Notes under the pieces: model-generated
The model's database searches: none
Told to the model about the DNA's origin: nothing
Seen by the model: only the letters and a program-made list of their open reading frames with translations
Position numbers and translations under genes: made by a program
Assembly (NCBI GenBank): GCA_020002185.1
Contig: CM034544.1
Span: 33,021,024-33,085,023 of the forward strand
Source: Paraescarpia echinospica
Taxonomy: Eukaryota > Annelida > Polychaeta > Sabellida > Siboglinidae
DNA length: 64,000 bases
Reading direction: 5' to 3'
In this document: piece by piece, positions 1-11,735 of the stretch
Layout: each line of letters begins with the position of its first letter
How positions within the stretch are numbered: position 1 is the first letter of the stretch

Positions 1-2029
1 TGTAACAAAAAGGGAACTGAAATAGCACCAACATGCAATACAAAAATGTGTGAAACTAGAATGACCAAGCAGTTAAAAAATGATGCACAAAGCCAGCATG
101 TAAAAAATGGGAACCAAAACAAATGATTGATAAGCCATTGTTACTTTTAAAATGATATCTGAAACATTGTCCTTAACAAGAGAGAAACAATCTCGCCAAA
201 CTGCACTTTCATAGTCACATAGGATAGTTGAAGGGGAATGAAGGTTGTTTTGTGTAATGTGAGACAGGTTAATTATATGTTACCTGCCTGAAGGAGATGC
301 CAAGTTGTAATCTAAAACCACACTCCAATATGCTGCAAAACAGTAAGACTATTTCTACTCCTCTCCACAGTGAATAATTCTTTTATTAACTAAACACGGT
401 ACCCACATAGCAACTAATTGCTACATACTCTGATAGTCATTTCAAAAATAGATTGGCTTCTTATTGGGCAATACAGTGGAGACGTGAAAAAGGGGAGATC
501 TCATAGGTTCACAGTCCAAAAGTTGTATTGTGTTTAGTAACAGTTAAAAACACCGCCAGCCCCTGAATACAAGATGTAAGACAGGCAATAACACGCAATC
601 AAATGACCGCGATTTTTTACACTCAATCTAATCACGATATTCCATATATGCAAGACAGAACTGAACATGTAGAAATGAGGTCTTGGGCAACTATTCCTAG
701 CATAAATTTATTCTCCAGATGTATAAAATTGCCATACTGGTTCAATTATAACAAATTGAGTATACCAAATGTGCTTTATATAATCAAATACAAGAACCAC
801 AAAATATACAGCTTAACATGATTTAACTCACATGACAGGGCTGCCAATGCATTACCCAGCATGCACCGCCAAGTTCTGATATCCACAAACCCATTAATGT
901 GCATTAATACCAGTTTAAGTCAACAGGTGCAACAGAAGCAGAATTAGGCCACACCAATTTTATTGTTAGGATTACTGATTTTTGAGACATTTTTGTTAGG
1001 GAGGAGGGGAAATAAAAAAGTCATTGCACGAGAAAGATGTTTTGTGTAAATACATGAATTATCATATGAGCCGTTGCTAATAATTGGCAGTGCTTTTAAC
1101 TGCATTTCTTTTCTTTCAGACCATTGTATTATGAGGCACATCTCTCGAGAAAAGACTCATTATGATTCAACAAATTTAAATGGTACTTATTCAGTCTGGT
1201 CATATCATACGCAATCTTCCAAACATTACAGAATGTTGGAATTTTGCAAGAAATTTTGCCATATTGAAACAATTCCATGACGAAATAAAGCCATATTCCA
1301 TTTCAACATGGAAATGGAAAAACATTGTGTTAAATTACATTACATAAGTATATCATGGAATGAAAGGCAACAAGAAAATACTTCTGATGTTAATCAGATC
1401 AGCGACAAAATCTGGTGAATTTTGTAGCCTGATAGATGGCGACAATTGGACATTTGCTGCGATGTTGTGACGTAACAAGTCAGGATGATCTACAGGCAGT
1501 TGTCAGTGAACCCCCTTAGCCTCCCACCTAACTCTCCACTTATCCCCAGATTCAAGGAAATGTAAATCTCTCTCACACTGCTAATAATGAATATGCGCCT
1601 GACTAATATATATTCCTTTGTCTGTGCACTCATTGCCATTAACTTGGCTCGCTTTCAAAGGCGCACAAAAAATGAGCTGTGACCTTTGACCGTGCCAGGC
1701 ACATAAGTGAAGCAATTTGCCAGTGTTTAACATATGCATGAGTGGCTGTACTTAGAAGGCTTTCTCCTGTCTTCAAGTTGGTCGCCTTGCTTGGTCTGCA
1801 CTCTCTGCTCTCAAACATGTCATAGTTGTCTTGACCGGGACAGAAATACCACATTCCATGTGAGTTGCACACAGTGCTGTAATCATCAGCTGGTTCAGGG
1901 GACATGGCAATGGCACTAATGATCTGTAACTGACAGTTAATTCCTCAAAGGGGTGTGGACATAAAATATAAAATGTTCTCCACCCGCTATGAGGGGTGCA
2001 CTATGGGATGAAGGTGAATCCATAAGCGA
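1..2029. other. Unique AT-rich DNA, no gene recognised
   Basis: No tandem repeat and no convincing exon. A minus-strand open frame at 1639-1905 has 88 codons of ordinary composition but no recognisable family signature and no clear donor. Probably intron or flank downstream of the glypican exon at 4588. Confidence 0.5.
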
Positions 2030-2190
2030 GATGAATCCAGCAAGGGGATGAATCCAGTAAAGGGATTGAATCAATCAATGGGGTTAATACAGCAATGGGG
2101 TGAATACAGCAATGGGGTGAATACAGCAATGGAGTGAATCCAGCAATGGGGAAAACTCAGCAATGGGGATAATCCAGCAAGGGTGACGAG
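2030..2190. repeat. 17-bp minisatellite, about 9 degenerate copies
   Basis: Repeats of a unit containing CAGCAATGGGGTGAATA, with CCAGCAAGGGG-type variants at both ends. The central copies are almost identical and the outer ones diverged. Confidence 0.85.
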
Positions 2191-2527
2191 ACTAGCCAAG
2201 TAAATACACCATTTGTGGCTAACGTCGTTACTGACAGCTTGAGTAGGTTCACCAGCTGTCAACGGTCCAATGGTTATGACACCGGAAATGACAGTTTAAT
2301 GTGCCCTGTTTTTGTCTAATAAACAGTCAGAACTACGGGAACGTACAGACTACGGAGGATTAAACACAAATTATAAATTATCATAGTCCCAAAAATACAC
2401 TTAGAAACCTGTAGGTAGCTGATTGATAAAAAAGGAACTACATACCAGGGTAAACCATACTGATAATACTATACAACTAGTGAACAAAGGGGCAAAAATG
2501 TACGCAAAAACATGTCAATGCATTGCG

Positions 2528-3897
2528 GCTACCAGATGGAGTGATAGTTTGTGGGTATATTCAGACTGGCCACCAGATGGAGCGATAGTTTGTGGGTGTA
2601 TTCAGACTGGCCACCAGATGGAGTGATAGTTTGTGGGTATATTCAGACTGGCTACCAGATGGAGTGATAGTTTGTGGGTATATTCAGACTGGCCACCAGA
2701 TGGAGCGATAGTTTGTGGGTGTATTCAGACTGGTCACCAGATGGAGTGATAGTTTGTGGGTATATTCAGACTGGCTACCAGATGGAGCGATAGTTTGTGG
2801 GTATATTCAGACTGGCCACCAGATGGAGTGATAGTTTGTGGGTATATTCAGACTGGCTACCAGATGGAGCGATAGTTTGTGGGTATATTCAGACTGGCCA
2901 CCAGATGGAGTGATAGTTTGTAGGTATATTCAGACTGGCCACCAGATGGAGTGATAGTTTGTGGTATATTCAGACTGGCCACCAGATGGAGTGATAGTTT
3001 GTGGGTATATTCAGACTGGCCACCAGATGGAGTGATAGTTTGTGGGTATATTCAGACTGGCCACCAGATGGAGTGATAGTTTGTGGGTATATTCAGACTG
3101 GCCACCAGATGGAGCGATAGTTTGTGGGTATATTCAGACTGGCCACCAGATGGAGCGATAGTTTGTGGGTATATTCAGACTGGCCACCAGATGGAGTGAT
3201 AGTTTGTGGGTATATTCAGACTGGCCACCAGATGGAGTGATAGTTTGTGGGTGTATTCAGACTGGCCACCAGATGGAGTGATAGTTTGTGGGTATATTCA
3301 GACTGGCCACCAGATGGAGTGATAGTTTGTGGTTATATTCAGACTGGCCACCAGATGGAGTGATAGTTTGTGGGTATATTCAGACTAGCTACCAGATGGA
3401 GCGATAGTTTGTGGGTATATTCAGACTGGCCACCAGATGGAGTGATAGTTTGTGGGTATATTCAGACTGGCCACCAGATGGAGTGATAGTTTGTGGGTAT
3501 ATTCAGACTGGCTACCAGATGGAGCGATAGTTTGTGGGTATATTCAGACTGGCCACCAGATGGAGTGATAGTTTGTGGGTATATTCAGACTGGCCACCAG
3601 ATGGAGTGATAGTTTGTGGGTATATTCAGATTGGCTACCAGATGGAGCGATAGTTTGTGGGTATATTCAGACTGGCTACCAGATGGAGCGATAGTTTGTG
3701 GGTATATTCAGACTGGCCACCAGATTGAGCGATAGTTTGTGGGTATATTCAGACTGGCCACCAGATGGAGTGATAGTTTGTGGGTATATTCAGACTGGCT
3801 ACCAGATAGAGCGATAGTTTGTGGGTGTATTCAGACTGGCCACCAGATGGAGTGGCAGTCTGTGGAAATCATCAGACTGGCCACCAGATGGAGTGGC
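2528..3897. repeat. 41-bp minisatellite, about 33 copies
   Basis: The unit contains CCAGATGGAGTGATAG followed by TTTGTGGGTATATTCAGAC. Variants alternate GAGTG/GAGCG and CCACC/CTACC. The last units degenerate (GTGGCAGTCTGTGGAAATC) before the array ends near 3897. It lies downstream of the last visible glypican exon. Confidence 0.97.
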
Positions 3898-4408
3898 ATT
3901 AAACACATCTGGGAAGTATAATTCTTTGTTAAGGTTAATAAAATAAGAGCTCATTTTTTATGATCCTTCAATAAAAATAATATATGGATTTACGTAAAGA
4001 AGCTTTCAAGTATTTGCCGCAATGCAATATGGGTAGTTAAATCTGAAGGCATATTAAAACTGCTTTTAAGATGGTTAAACATAGTTCACCGCTTGCTTAT
4101 TGAAGTCCAGTTAAAGAGTACAAGGATTAAGTAGTAGTACTGATGACTTTTCATCTAAATGGAGCAGGGGAAATCAAATATAATCAGCTTACACACGGTT
4201 CACTGTTGCCAACATCAATGTCATCTAATTGTTTTAAACATCTTTAAAAAATTCCTGATATGCATCATTAAAGTAACCTGTCTGTCATAACCTACCAGCA
4301 TAATTAAAAAATTGCATTTCACTCAAGAAATAGTGTTTAATGCATTTTCAAACATCTATCACTGCATTATGAGCTAAAGATAAATGGATGACTTCCCCTG
4401 AACCCTGG
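3898..4408. other. Unique AT-rich DNA
   Basis: No repeat, exon or regulatory site that I can support; probably glypican intron between the 41-bp array and the G-rich tract. Confidence 0.5.
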
Positions 4409-4510
4409 AGATGGGGCCTGGGAGGACTGGTGTGGGAATTGGTGGTGGAAACTGGGGTGGGGACTGGGGGTGGAGACTGGAGACAGGGGGTGGGAACTGG
4501 GGGTGGGTCT
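4409..4510 (+). repeat. G-rich GGGTGGARACTGG tract with G-quadruplex motif
   Basis: Short degenerate repeats of GGGTGG(A/G)NACTGG. At 4486-4507 the plus strand reads G5-T-G3-AACT-G5-T-G3, a standard quadruplex pattern with loops of 1, 4 and 1. It starts about 80 bases inside the intron after the glypican donor and is on the template strand of that gene. Confidence 0.8.
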
Positions 4511-4587
4511 GTTAGACCAAGACTGATACAAAGACACCACTACATGAGGCCGGTCTCACTAGGGGACGCTACCTGTGCTGTACTTAC

Positions 4588-4874
4588 GGGGCGAGTGCGT
4601 GTCCGTTCCAGCACTGTTGGTCGCGCTGTGCTGAGAATCGCCCAGACTTGCACAGGGTGTCAGCGAGGTTGTGAAAGAACCCTTTGGATGACGTAAGACT
4701 ATGAACAAACGTTGACATTCGGCTTGACAACTCGTTGCTCTTTCCCGGGTGCTGCAGCTTGGTGCTGCCATCTACATGAGTACTGGTGGCGCGGTCTGGC
4801 TGGAGTTTGATCGGCTGCGTCGCAAGTGTGACATTGGTGTGTGTACTTCGCAAATGTCCACATTTGTCAACAAC
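4588..4874 (-). CDS. GPC3/5-like: Glypican core protein, next downstream exon (partial gene)
   Basis: Next exon of the same glypican. It starts after the acceptor TTTGTTTACAG, in phase 0 like the end of the preceding exon. It encodes 95 codons plus two bases, then the donor CC/GTAAGT (4587-4582). Cysteines are at exon residues 5, 75 and 88 and correspond to C343, C401 and C415 of human glypican-1 as I recall them. The stretch from SSRM (residue 50) to CWNG (88-91), including FFHNLADTLC, is the glypican signature before the protease-sensitive and glycosaminoglycan-attachment region. Residues 10-47, between the first cysteine and this block, are rich in S, T, N and Q and poorly conserved; one NVT sequon is at residue 14. 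With the large exon this gives 10 of 14 family cysteines. Exons carrying Ser-Gly attachment sites and the GPI signal would lie at lower coordinates and were not found. Confidence 0.9.
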
Positions 4875-5196
4875 CTGTAAACAAATGTTAAGGACATCAC
4901 TACTGCATTCACTGTGATATATGGACACTTGTAGAATCTGAATGACACTGTTACATGGAAAATATACCAAAGTTATATATCTACATGGCAACTGTTGCCA
5001 GGGGAGACCGGGGCTGGTGTTACACGGATCTGACATAACAACTTCCAACAGACGGATGATCATACCATAACATTTCATTATCTTTGATCCCAATTACAAC
5101 TTCCCCATTCTGGCAGATATTTCTCGGTGTGCAGTAAGGAAGTCTCCCCCACCATAAGAACCTCACAAACTGTGAGGGACGGTGTCCATTGTTGTG

Positions 5197-5562
5197 TCTA
5201 CAGTGGGACAGTGTCCTCAGGCTGTAGTCTACAGTGGGACAGTGTCCCCAGGCTATAGTCTACAGTGGGACAGTGTCCCCAGGCTGTAGTCTACAGTGGG
5301 ACATTGTCTCCAGGCTGTAGTCTACAGTGGGACAATGTCCCCAGGCTGTAGTCTACAGTGGGACAGTGTCCCCAGGCTATAGTCTACAGTGGACAGTGTC
5401 CCCAGGCTGTAGTCTACAGTGGGACAGTGTCCCCAGGCTATAGTCTACAGTGGACAGTGTCCCCAGGCTGTAGTCTACAGTGGGACAATGTCCCCAGGCT
5501 ATAGTCTACAGTGGACAGTGTCCCCAGGCTGTAGTCTACAGTGGGACACTGTCCCCAGCATG
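5197..5562. repeat. 31-bp minisatellite, about 12 copies
   Basis: The unit contains CTACAGTGGGACAGTGTCC then CCAGGCTGTAGT. Several units lack one G (30 bp). GGCTGTAG and GGCTATAG variants alternate in part of the array. Confidence 0.96.
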
Positions 5563-5830
5563 TAGAGTCTAGAGCCTGTCTGGAAGGTAAGCACTGACAA
5601 AGTGGGACAAACTGAGCTGTCATTGAGTGTATCAGCCATGACATCTATGAGGACATGATTGGGTGGTGACAGTGAACAGACATGCACCAGGACACAAGGC
5701 CTGGCACAGACAATGGGTGAGACAGGGAAGGACAATGACTGGCCTCAGGACAGAGACAGAACAAGATAAGACAGACACAGCAGATGGCACAGATACACGT
5801 TGTTAGTTAGACTCTACTCACCTGTCAACA

Positions 5831-6497
5831 ATCTTACCTCTCACAATCACTCCTCTCTCACAGTCTCACACAATCTCACCTCTTACACAATCTCACACAA
5901 TCGCACTGCTCACACAACCTCACCTCTCACACTACCTCACTTCTCACACAACCTTACCTCTCATACAACCTCACCTCTCATACAACCTCACCTCTCCCAC
6001 AATCTCACGTCTCGCACAATCTCACCTCTCATACAACTTCATCTCTCACACAACCTCACCTCTCACACAATCTCACCTCTCACACAATCTCACCTCTCAT
6101 ACAACATCACCTCTCCCACAATCTCACCTGTCCCACAATCTCACCTCTGGCACAATCTCACCTCTCGCATAATCTCACCTCTCACACAACTTCACCTCTC
6201 TCACACAATCTCACCTCTCACATAATCTCACCCCTCACAATCTCACCTCTCAAACCATCTCACCTCTCCCACGATATCACCTCTCACACGATATCACCTC
6301 TCACATAATTTCACCTCTCACACAACCTCACCTCTCACACAAGCTCACCTTTCACACAATCTTACCTCTCTCACACAATCTCACCTCTCACACAATAACA
6401 CCTCTCACACAATAACACCTCTCACACAATCTCACCTCCCTCATACAATCTCACCTCTCACACACAATCTCTTCTCTCACACAATCTTACCTTTCAC
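5831..6497. repeat. 17-bp pyrimidine-rich minisatellite, about 39 copies
   Basis: The unit is close to CACCTCTCACACAATCT, with many point variants (CATACAACC, CCCACAATC, GCACAATC) and phase shifts of 2 bp. The plus strand is strongly C/T/A-biased throughout. The array is followed by a run of ten G at about 6516-6525. Confidence 0.95.
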
Positions 6498-6672
6498 CCA
6501 TGACCTCCGTGACCTTGGGGGGGGGGTCACTCTACTATGTACTCTAAGACAAGTCCAAAATATTCCTCTACATTAAAATGTTCTTGGCACGTTTTCGAAT
6601 ACTTTGATCTCATCACTCAATCCTTGAAATAACACTAATGTTAAAATGACATAATTTACTGGTTTCACTATG

Positions 6673-6706
6673 GGCGGGTCACATGATGCTGGTCATGTGA
6701 CCCGCC
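6673..6706. other. Perfect 14-bp inverted repeat with two CACATG E-boxes
   Basis: GGCGGGTCACATGA at 6673-6686 is followed by the 6-base loop TGCTGG and then its exact complement TCATGTGACCCGCC at 6693-6706. Each arm holds TCACATGA, an E-box of the MITF/TFE type. It could be a cruciform or a paired binding site; function is unknown. Confidence 0.75.
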
Positions 6707-7404
6707 TGGTGTGAAGCCAGGCCACTGATGGTGGCCGTGAGTTATGGCCAGAACATTCGGAGGGGAAACCCACATTTGTTGTAATATAACAAGCCATGAA
6801 GGCGGAATTTCTATGTCAATTTTAATATTAATAATAAAAAGAAAACTTCTATCATGCTTAAATCAACTGAAACCTAAGCACATTAAAAGAGAAGGCCATC
6901 CCATAATCACTATTAAATAAACATATACAGTACTGATGGATGAAAATGGTGAAATAAAAAATACTGTAAGCATGGACGAAAGTTGTCTTAATTTTTCTAT
7001 ATTTCCTACTAACCTAACATTACTGGGGAGTGAATTACAAAAAGTTTGTGCGCAACCTGAGAAAGCACTAAAATCCTTTTGTTTGTTGGATAAAACTGTG
7101 GATTGGAACAAAGTGCGAGTGAACTGTTTATAAAATGACGTCATGTAGAGATCTGGTGTTGCTGCAACCTACAAAACAGCTCCTTGGTGTTGTCGTTGTG
7201 TTAGTTGGTGAGTCACCCTCGTACACAACTACAGCTAGTTTGAACTAACTTAGACACCCTCAACTGTACCTGTCTATCACCATAGGGAGTTCACTGTCAC
7301 CCAGTGTTCCAACTGGGTTAAACAAACATCCCCACTGCTCATAAATAACACTTCCACAAATGCTTATTCATTTTTTAGCCGTTTCAGGATATATGTTGTG
7401 ATTA
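6707..7404. other. Unique DNA
   Basis: Intronic by position. No repeat or exon recognised; short overlapping open frames at 6863-7144 on both strands have no family signature. Confidence 0.5.
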
Positions 7405-7660
7405 AATAAACCTAACAGGATATCTGACTCGGTTTAAAAAAATGGTTCAGTATCTGTTTTGGCTACAATAACCTTCTCAGGATATCTTATTTGGTTTTAA
7501 AAACATTCCGGTATGTATCCGATTTGGTTAAGTAATCCTTCCAAGATATCGGATTTGTTTTAAAATATGTTTCACTGCATCTATTTTTTATTATCTTCCA
7601 GATATCTAGTTTGTTAAAAAAAACATTTCAGTATCTCTATTTTGGCTAAACAGCCTAACC
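7405..7660. repeat. Old, degenerate tandem repeat of about 61 bp, 4 copies
   Basis: A CAGGATATCT-type motif recurs at about 7416, 7478, 7541 and 7599, each followed by a TTTGGTTTTAAAA-like stretch and then a TTCAGTATCT-like stretch. Copies are strongly diverged, unlike the near-identical arrays elsewhere in the window. Confidence 0.7.
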
Positions 7661-8009
7661 AAGAACCTTGTTAGTGTCTTGGCAGTACTTTTGACAGTAA
7701 ACATAGCTATATGGACTCTTAAATTTAAAAAAGAATCAGTAGTTTCTTTAATTAAGAAGAAGACACTTTTATAAAATGCAAGTACACTGTAAATTATATA
7801 TTTCCATTTGACCAATTATTACTAATGATGCGTTGTTTGAACATGATGTTTTCACATGATAATCCTCTACCTGATAGTTTAATCTCTCTCTCTGGTATAC
7901 ATGTTATATACCTGAAAAATCAAATATACTTGACATAAAAAGTACTCCTACGAACTCTAAGTACCATGCAGTGTCCTGGACTATTATACCTATATCTGTG
8001 CTGGCAGTA

Positions 8010-8946
8010 ACACGTATTGAGACAAGGCTACTTCAAGTACTTGGCCTAGCTGGGTCTGGTGCCAGGTGTTGTTACACAAGCCAATTAAGACGTATTGAGA
8101 CAAGGCTACTTCAAGTACTTGGCCTAGCTGGGTCTGATGCCAGGTGTTGTTACACAAGCCAATTAAGACGTATTGAGACAAGGCTACTTCAAGTACTTGG
8201 CCTAGCTGGGTCTGGTGCCAGGTGTTGTTACACAAGCCAATTAAGACGTATTGAGACAAGGCTACTTCAAGTACTTGGCCTAGCTGGGTCTGGTGCCAGG
8301 TGTTGTTACACAAGCCAATTAAGACATATTGAGATAAGGCTACTTCAAGTACTTGGCCTAGCTGGGTCTGGTGCCAAGTGTTGTTACACAAGCCAATTAA
8401 GACGTATTGAGACAAGGCTACTTCAAGTACTTGGCCTAGCTGGGTCTGGTGCCAAGTGTTGTTACACAAGCCAATTAAGACGTATTGAGACAAGGCTACT
8501 TCAAGTACTTGGCCTAGCTGGTCTGGTGCCAGGTGTTGTTACACAAGCCAATTAAGACGTATTGAGACAAGGCTACTTCAAGTACTTGGCCTAGTTGGGT
8601 CTGGTGCCAGGTGTTGTTACACAAGCCAATTAAGACATATTGAGACAAGGCTACTTCATGTACTTGGCCTAGTTGGGTCTGGTGCCAGGTGTTGTTACAC
8701 AAGCCAATTAAGACGTATTGAGACAAGGCTACTTCAAGTACTTGGCCTAGCTGGGTCTGGTGCCAGGTGTTGTTACACAAGCCAATTAAGACGTATTGAG
8801 ACAAGGCTACTTCAAGTACTTGGCCTAGCTGGGTCTGGTGCCAGGTGTTGTTACACAAGCCAATTAAGACGTATTGAGACAAGGCTACTTCAAGTACTTG
8901 GCCTAGCTGGGTCTGGTGCCAAGTGTTGTTACACAAGCCAATTAAG
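8010..8946. repeat. 78-bp minisatellite, 12 copies
   Basis: Twelve units, nearly identical, each containing CGTATTGAGACAAGGCTACT, CAAGTACTTGGCCTAGC and TGTTGTTACACAAGCC. The unit length is divisible by three, so both strands stay open over long stretches; a one-base deletion near 8520 shifts the frame. Differences are single-base (CCAGG/CCAAG, CTGGG/TTGGG). Confidence 0.98.
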
Positions 8947-10761
8947 TGTACACCTGCAATATCATGCATGTATCACAATGTATACCTGACAACAATTTAA
9001 GGTAAATCGGCAGCCATCAATGTTAGTTTAATTTCTTTCTTAATGGAGGCTCCCATGTTAGCGACATGTTATGTCTTAATGGCAGTCTCCTTGACCTTCA
9101 CATTTTCGTAAATAATTTCAATTTGTACATTTGTACATGTATGTCATTGGCCAAAATAAAATGTGTCTGTCTGTCTACGAACGACATGAAAACATTACAT
9201 TCTTTTCAAAAACCAGATAAGAATAGCATTAAGGTCCCCAACTAACACAACTGTACTACTAAAAGGACAAATATTATTAAACGTACTTATGGTTGAAGAG
9301 AAGAGTTTTAAGTTGTTTATTCTTAATTGTGAAAATAATTGACTTTTGATAAGCCAATGCTTTCCCTGTGCACTTGTCATGTGGTTGTTATGAATGACAG
9401 TCTTGTTGAATGTTGTACTAATGGTCTAGGAGAGAGTGACATTGAGTGCACTCTCACACAGAATGATTAGTGGGTGTTAATTGACACCTGTCAATCTCAC
9501 ATCTTATTTATGAGACAGCAATATCAGTGAGTTATTAAACAGTGTCTCCATCCATCTATCCTGCATCCATAGGTTCATGAATGAAGGATGGCTTCCCTTT
9601 TCCCTGGGATGAACTTGAAAGATGGGCTGTTCATTCCCCTAGGATCAAGGCTGGGGGAAAGTTATGATGAAGTGGGAGGAAGCCGGGGAACAAGCTCCCA
9701 GGGTTGTGCCTGACGTACTCCCTCATTACACTGAATCATTCTAAATGTCAGCTAATATAAAATTATAATGATGACCTCTGTGCCAATCATGAGGGCTTCA
9801 CAAGACCAGTGAGACATTTTTATTCATAAATTGCTCGTATAAATTAGTTTGTCATATACCTAGGCAATCAATGTATCATTTGCTTGCTTTTCTCAAATTC
9901 AACACACTGTGTATGTTGAACATTCATCTGTAAGAATCATGTTTAATCATTTATTGGTTGACGCTTACACTATGTCATCAGAGAAATGTGATATCAGAAG
10001 TTGAAAGGTTTTCAATGTGTAGTTATTACAGCTCCCAGCTACTTCCCTGGTAGTGACAGATCGCTATCTTCTCATCAAATGGCAACAATCTTCATGTATT
10101 ATAATGCTCTTTCCATATTTGTCTTTTGACTTCTAACAAATCAAATATGTTAATATCTGTTTAGTTATCAACCTGGCGGATATAATTGTCCACCTTTTTC
10201 TCCAGAAAATCAAAACAAACAATGCTCCCTATGAAATGACATCCAAAACAACCATATCGTGCATGTCTACATGCAAGGGATCATACAGTCACTGACAAAC
10301 TCGTTGTGTTGCCAGCTAGGTTTTACTATATGTACACAGCAAAAAGAGTGCCACATATGTGTACAAAAACAACTTTCCAGGAAGCGTAAAATCACCAATG
10401 GTACCATGTGAAAATTATCAGCAAGTTGCATTCATGTAGAAAGAAGCAGGAAGTAAATAACGACCTGTCATCAGCTCATGAATCAATGTCACGTTTAAGT
10501 TTAGTCTTTAGCCAGATGTAAACATATCTTACATGCTTCCAACTGCCACTGGTTTCCATGGATACCATTACTTAGCAAAGCTATGGACCAATACATTTTG
10601 GGAAATATACATTCTCATTGGATAGTCAGTTTGAAACCTAAACTGGCCGTAATAAGTTCAAAAAAGTTAGTTCAACGACAACACATTGAGTGACCCTAAC
10701 AGAGCAACAACTAAAGCTACAAGTTTGAGAGAATAATTGGGTGTGGGAATTACAGAGGCAG
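8947..10761. other. Unique AT-rich DNA
   Basis: No tandem repeat, element or exon that I can support; intronic by position. Confidence 0.5.
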
Positions 10762-10815
10762 GGTGGATGAGTAGGAGGATGGGTAGAAGGAGGATGGGTA
10801 GAAGGAGGATGGATA
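10762..10815. repeat. 14-bp short tandem repeat, about 3.5 copies
   Basis: Unit AGGAGGATGGGTAGA; located just before a TA/CA microsatellite zone. Confidence 0.8.
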
Positions 10816-11035
10816 ACCTGAGGGAAGATATGGGAATGCAGTTCGGCTTAATGGGAAGATTAGTAAGAAGTCGAATGATGTGGACAGATCAACTAATGTG
10901 AATGGAGGTGTGCAGCCTATCAGAGAGGTGTGCAGCCTATCAGAGAGGTGCAGGCCTTTATGAACCATCAAATTATTACTAGTCCAAAAATGTGTTGGCA
11001 GATATATGTATTTGCATGCATACATGTATGTACAT

Positions 11036-11222
11036 TCCATATATATATATATATATATATACATACACTGTATATATATGCACAGTTGCACTGGACTGTA
11101 CATACATATACATGTGCAAATGCATGTATCTACCAAGACATTTTTGGACCGATAAAAAATGTGTCTGTGTGTATATATATATACACACACACACATACAC
11201 ACACACATACATGTGTACATGC
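11036..11222. repeat. Compound TA and CA microsatellites
   Basis: Alternating TA tract at about 11039-11060, a second TA/CA tract at 11170-11215, and TGCATG-rich DNA between them. Confidence 0.9.
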
Positions 11223-11623
11223 GTGTATCAACACATTTGTATAGCATAACGAACATTAATAACAGTAACAGTCAATAACGGATAAGCTTTTTTTGCTCCT
11301 CAAATTTCCACCCATCCAAATTCAAATTTCAACCTGTCCAGAAACCAACTCTACCCACCTCGATAACAGATGGACGGGTCTCTAGATACAGCTAGGATGA
11401 GGAGACAGGGAAAGACCAAAACTGCAGGAGGGGGAGACCACAGCAGAGATGAGATGAGGAGGGATTTGAGAGGGATGGAGGAAGATGAAAGGGGGAGGGA
11501 GGGGGGGTTGCTGATTGGGAGCAGTAGAGGGTAATAACAGGGAGACCAGTGCAGCAGTACAACCACAAAACCCTAAGGAACAAAATTAGATAAAAATAGA
11601 AAGTCTTTCTAAGCAAGATCAAC

Positions 11624-11735
11624 ATGGCTCCTAAACTAGATAGCTCCTAAACTAGATAGCTCCTAAACTAGATAGCTCCTAAACTAGATAGCTCCTAAAC
11701 TAGATAGCTCCTAAACTAGATAGCTCCTAAACTAT
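11624..11735. repeat. 16-bp minisatellite, 7 copies
   Basis: Exact copies of GCTCCTAAACTAGATA; the last copy changes to CTATCTG at the edge. The near-perfect identity suggests recent expansion. Confidence 0.97.

Noticed and set aside
1639..1905. Minus-strand 88-codon frame as a further glypican exon
   Set aside because: It has an acceptor-like GATGATTACAG, but no donor in the right place and none of the residues expected after the CWNG block.
4388..4696. Plus-strand open frame over the glypican exon
   Set aside because: Antisense shadow of the exon plus the G-rich tract; splice signals and the glypican signature are on the minus strand.
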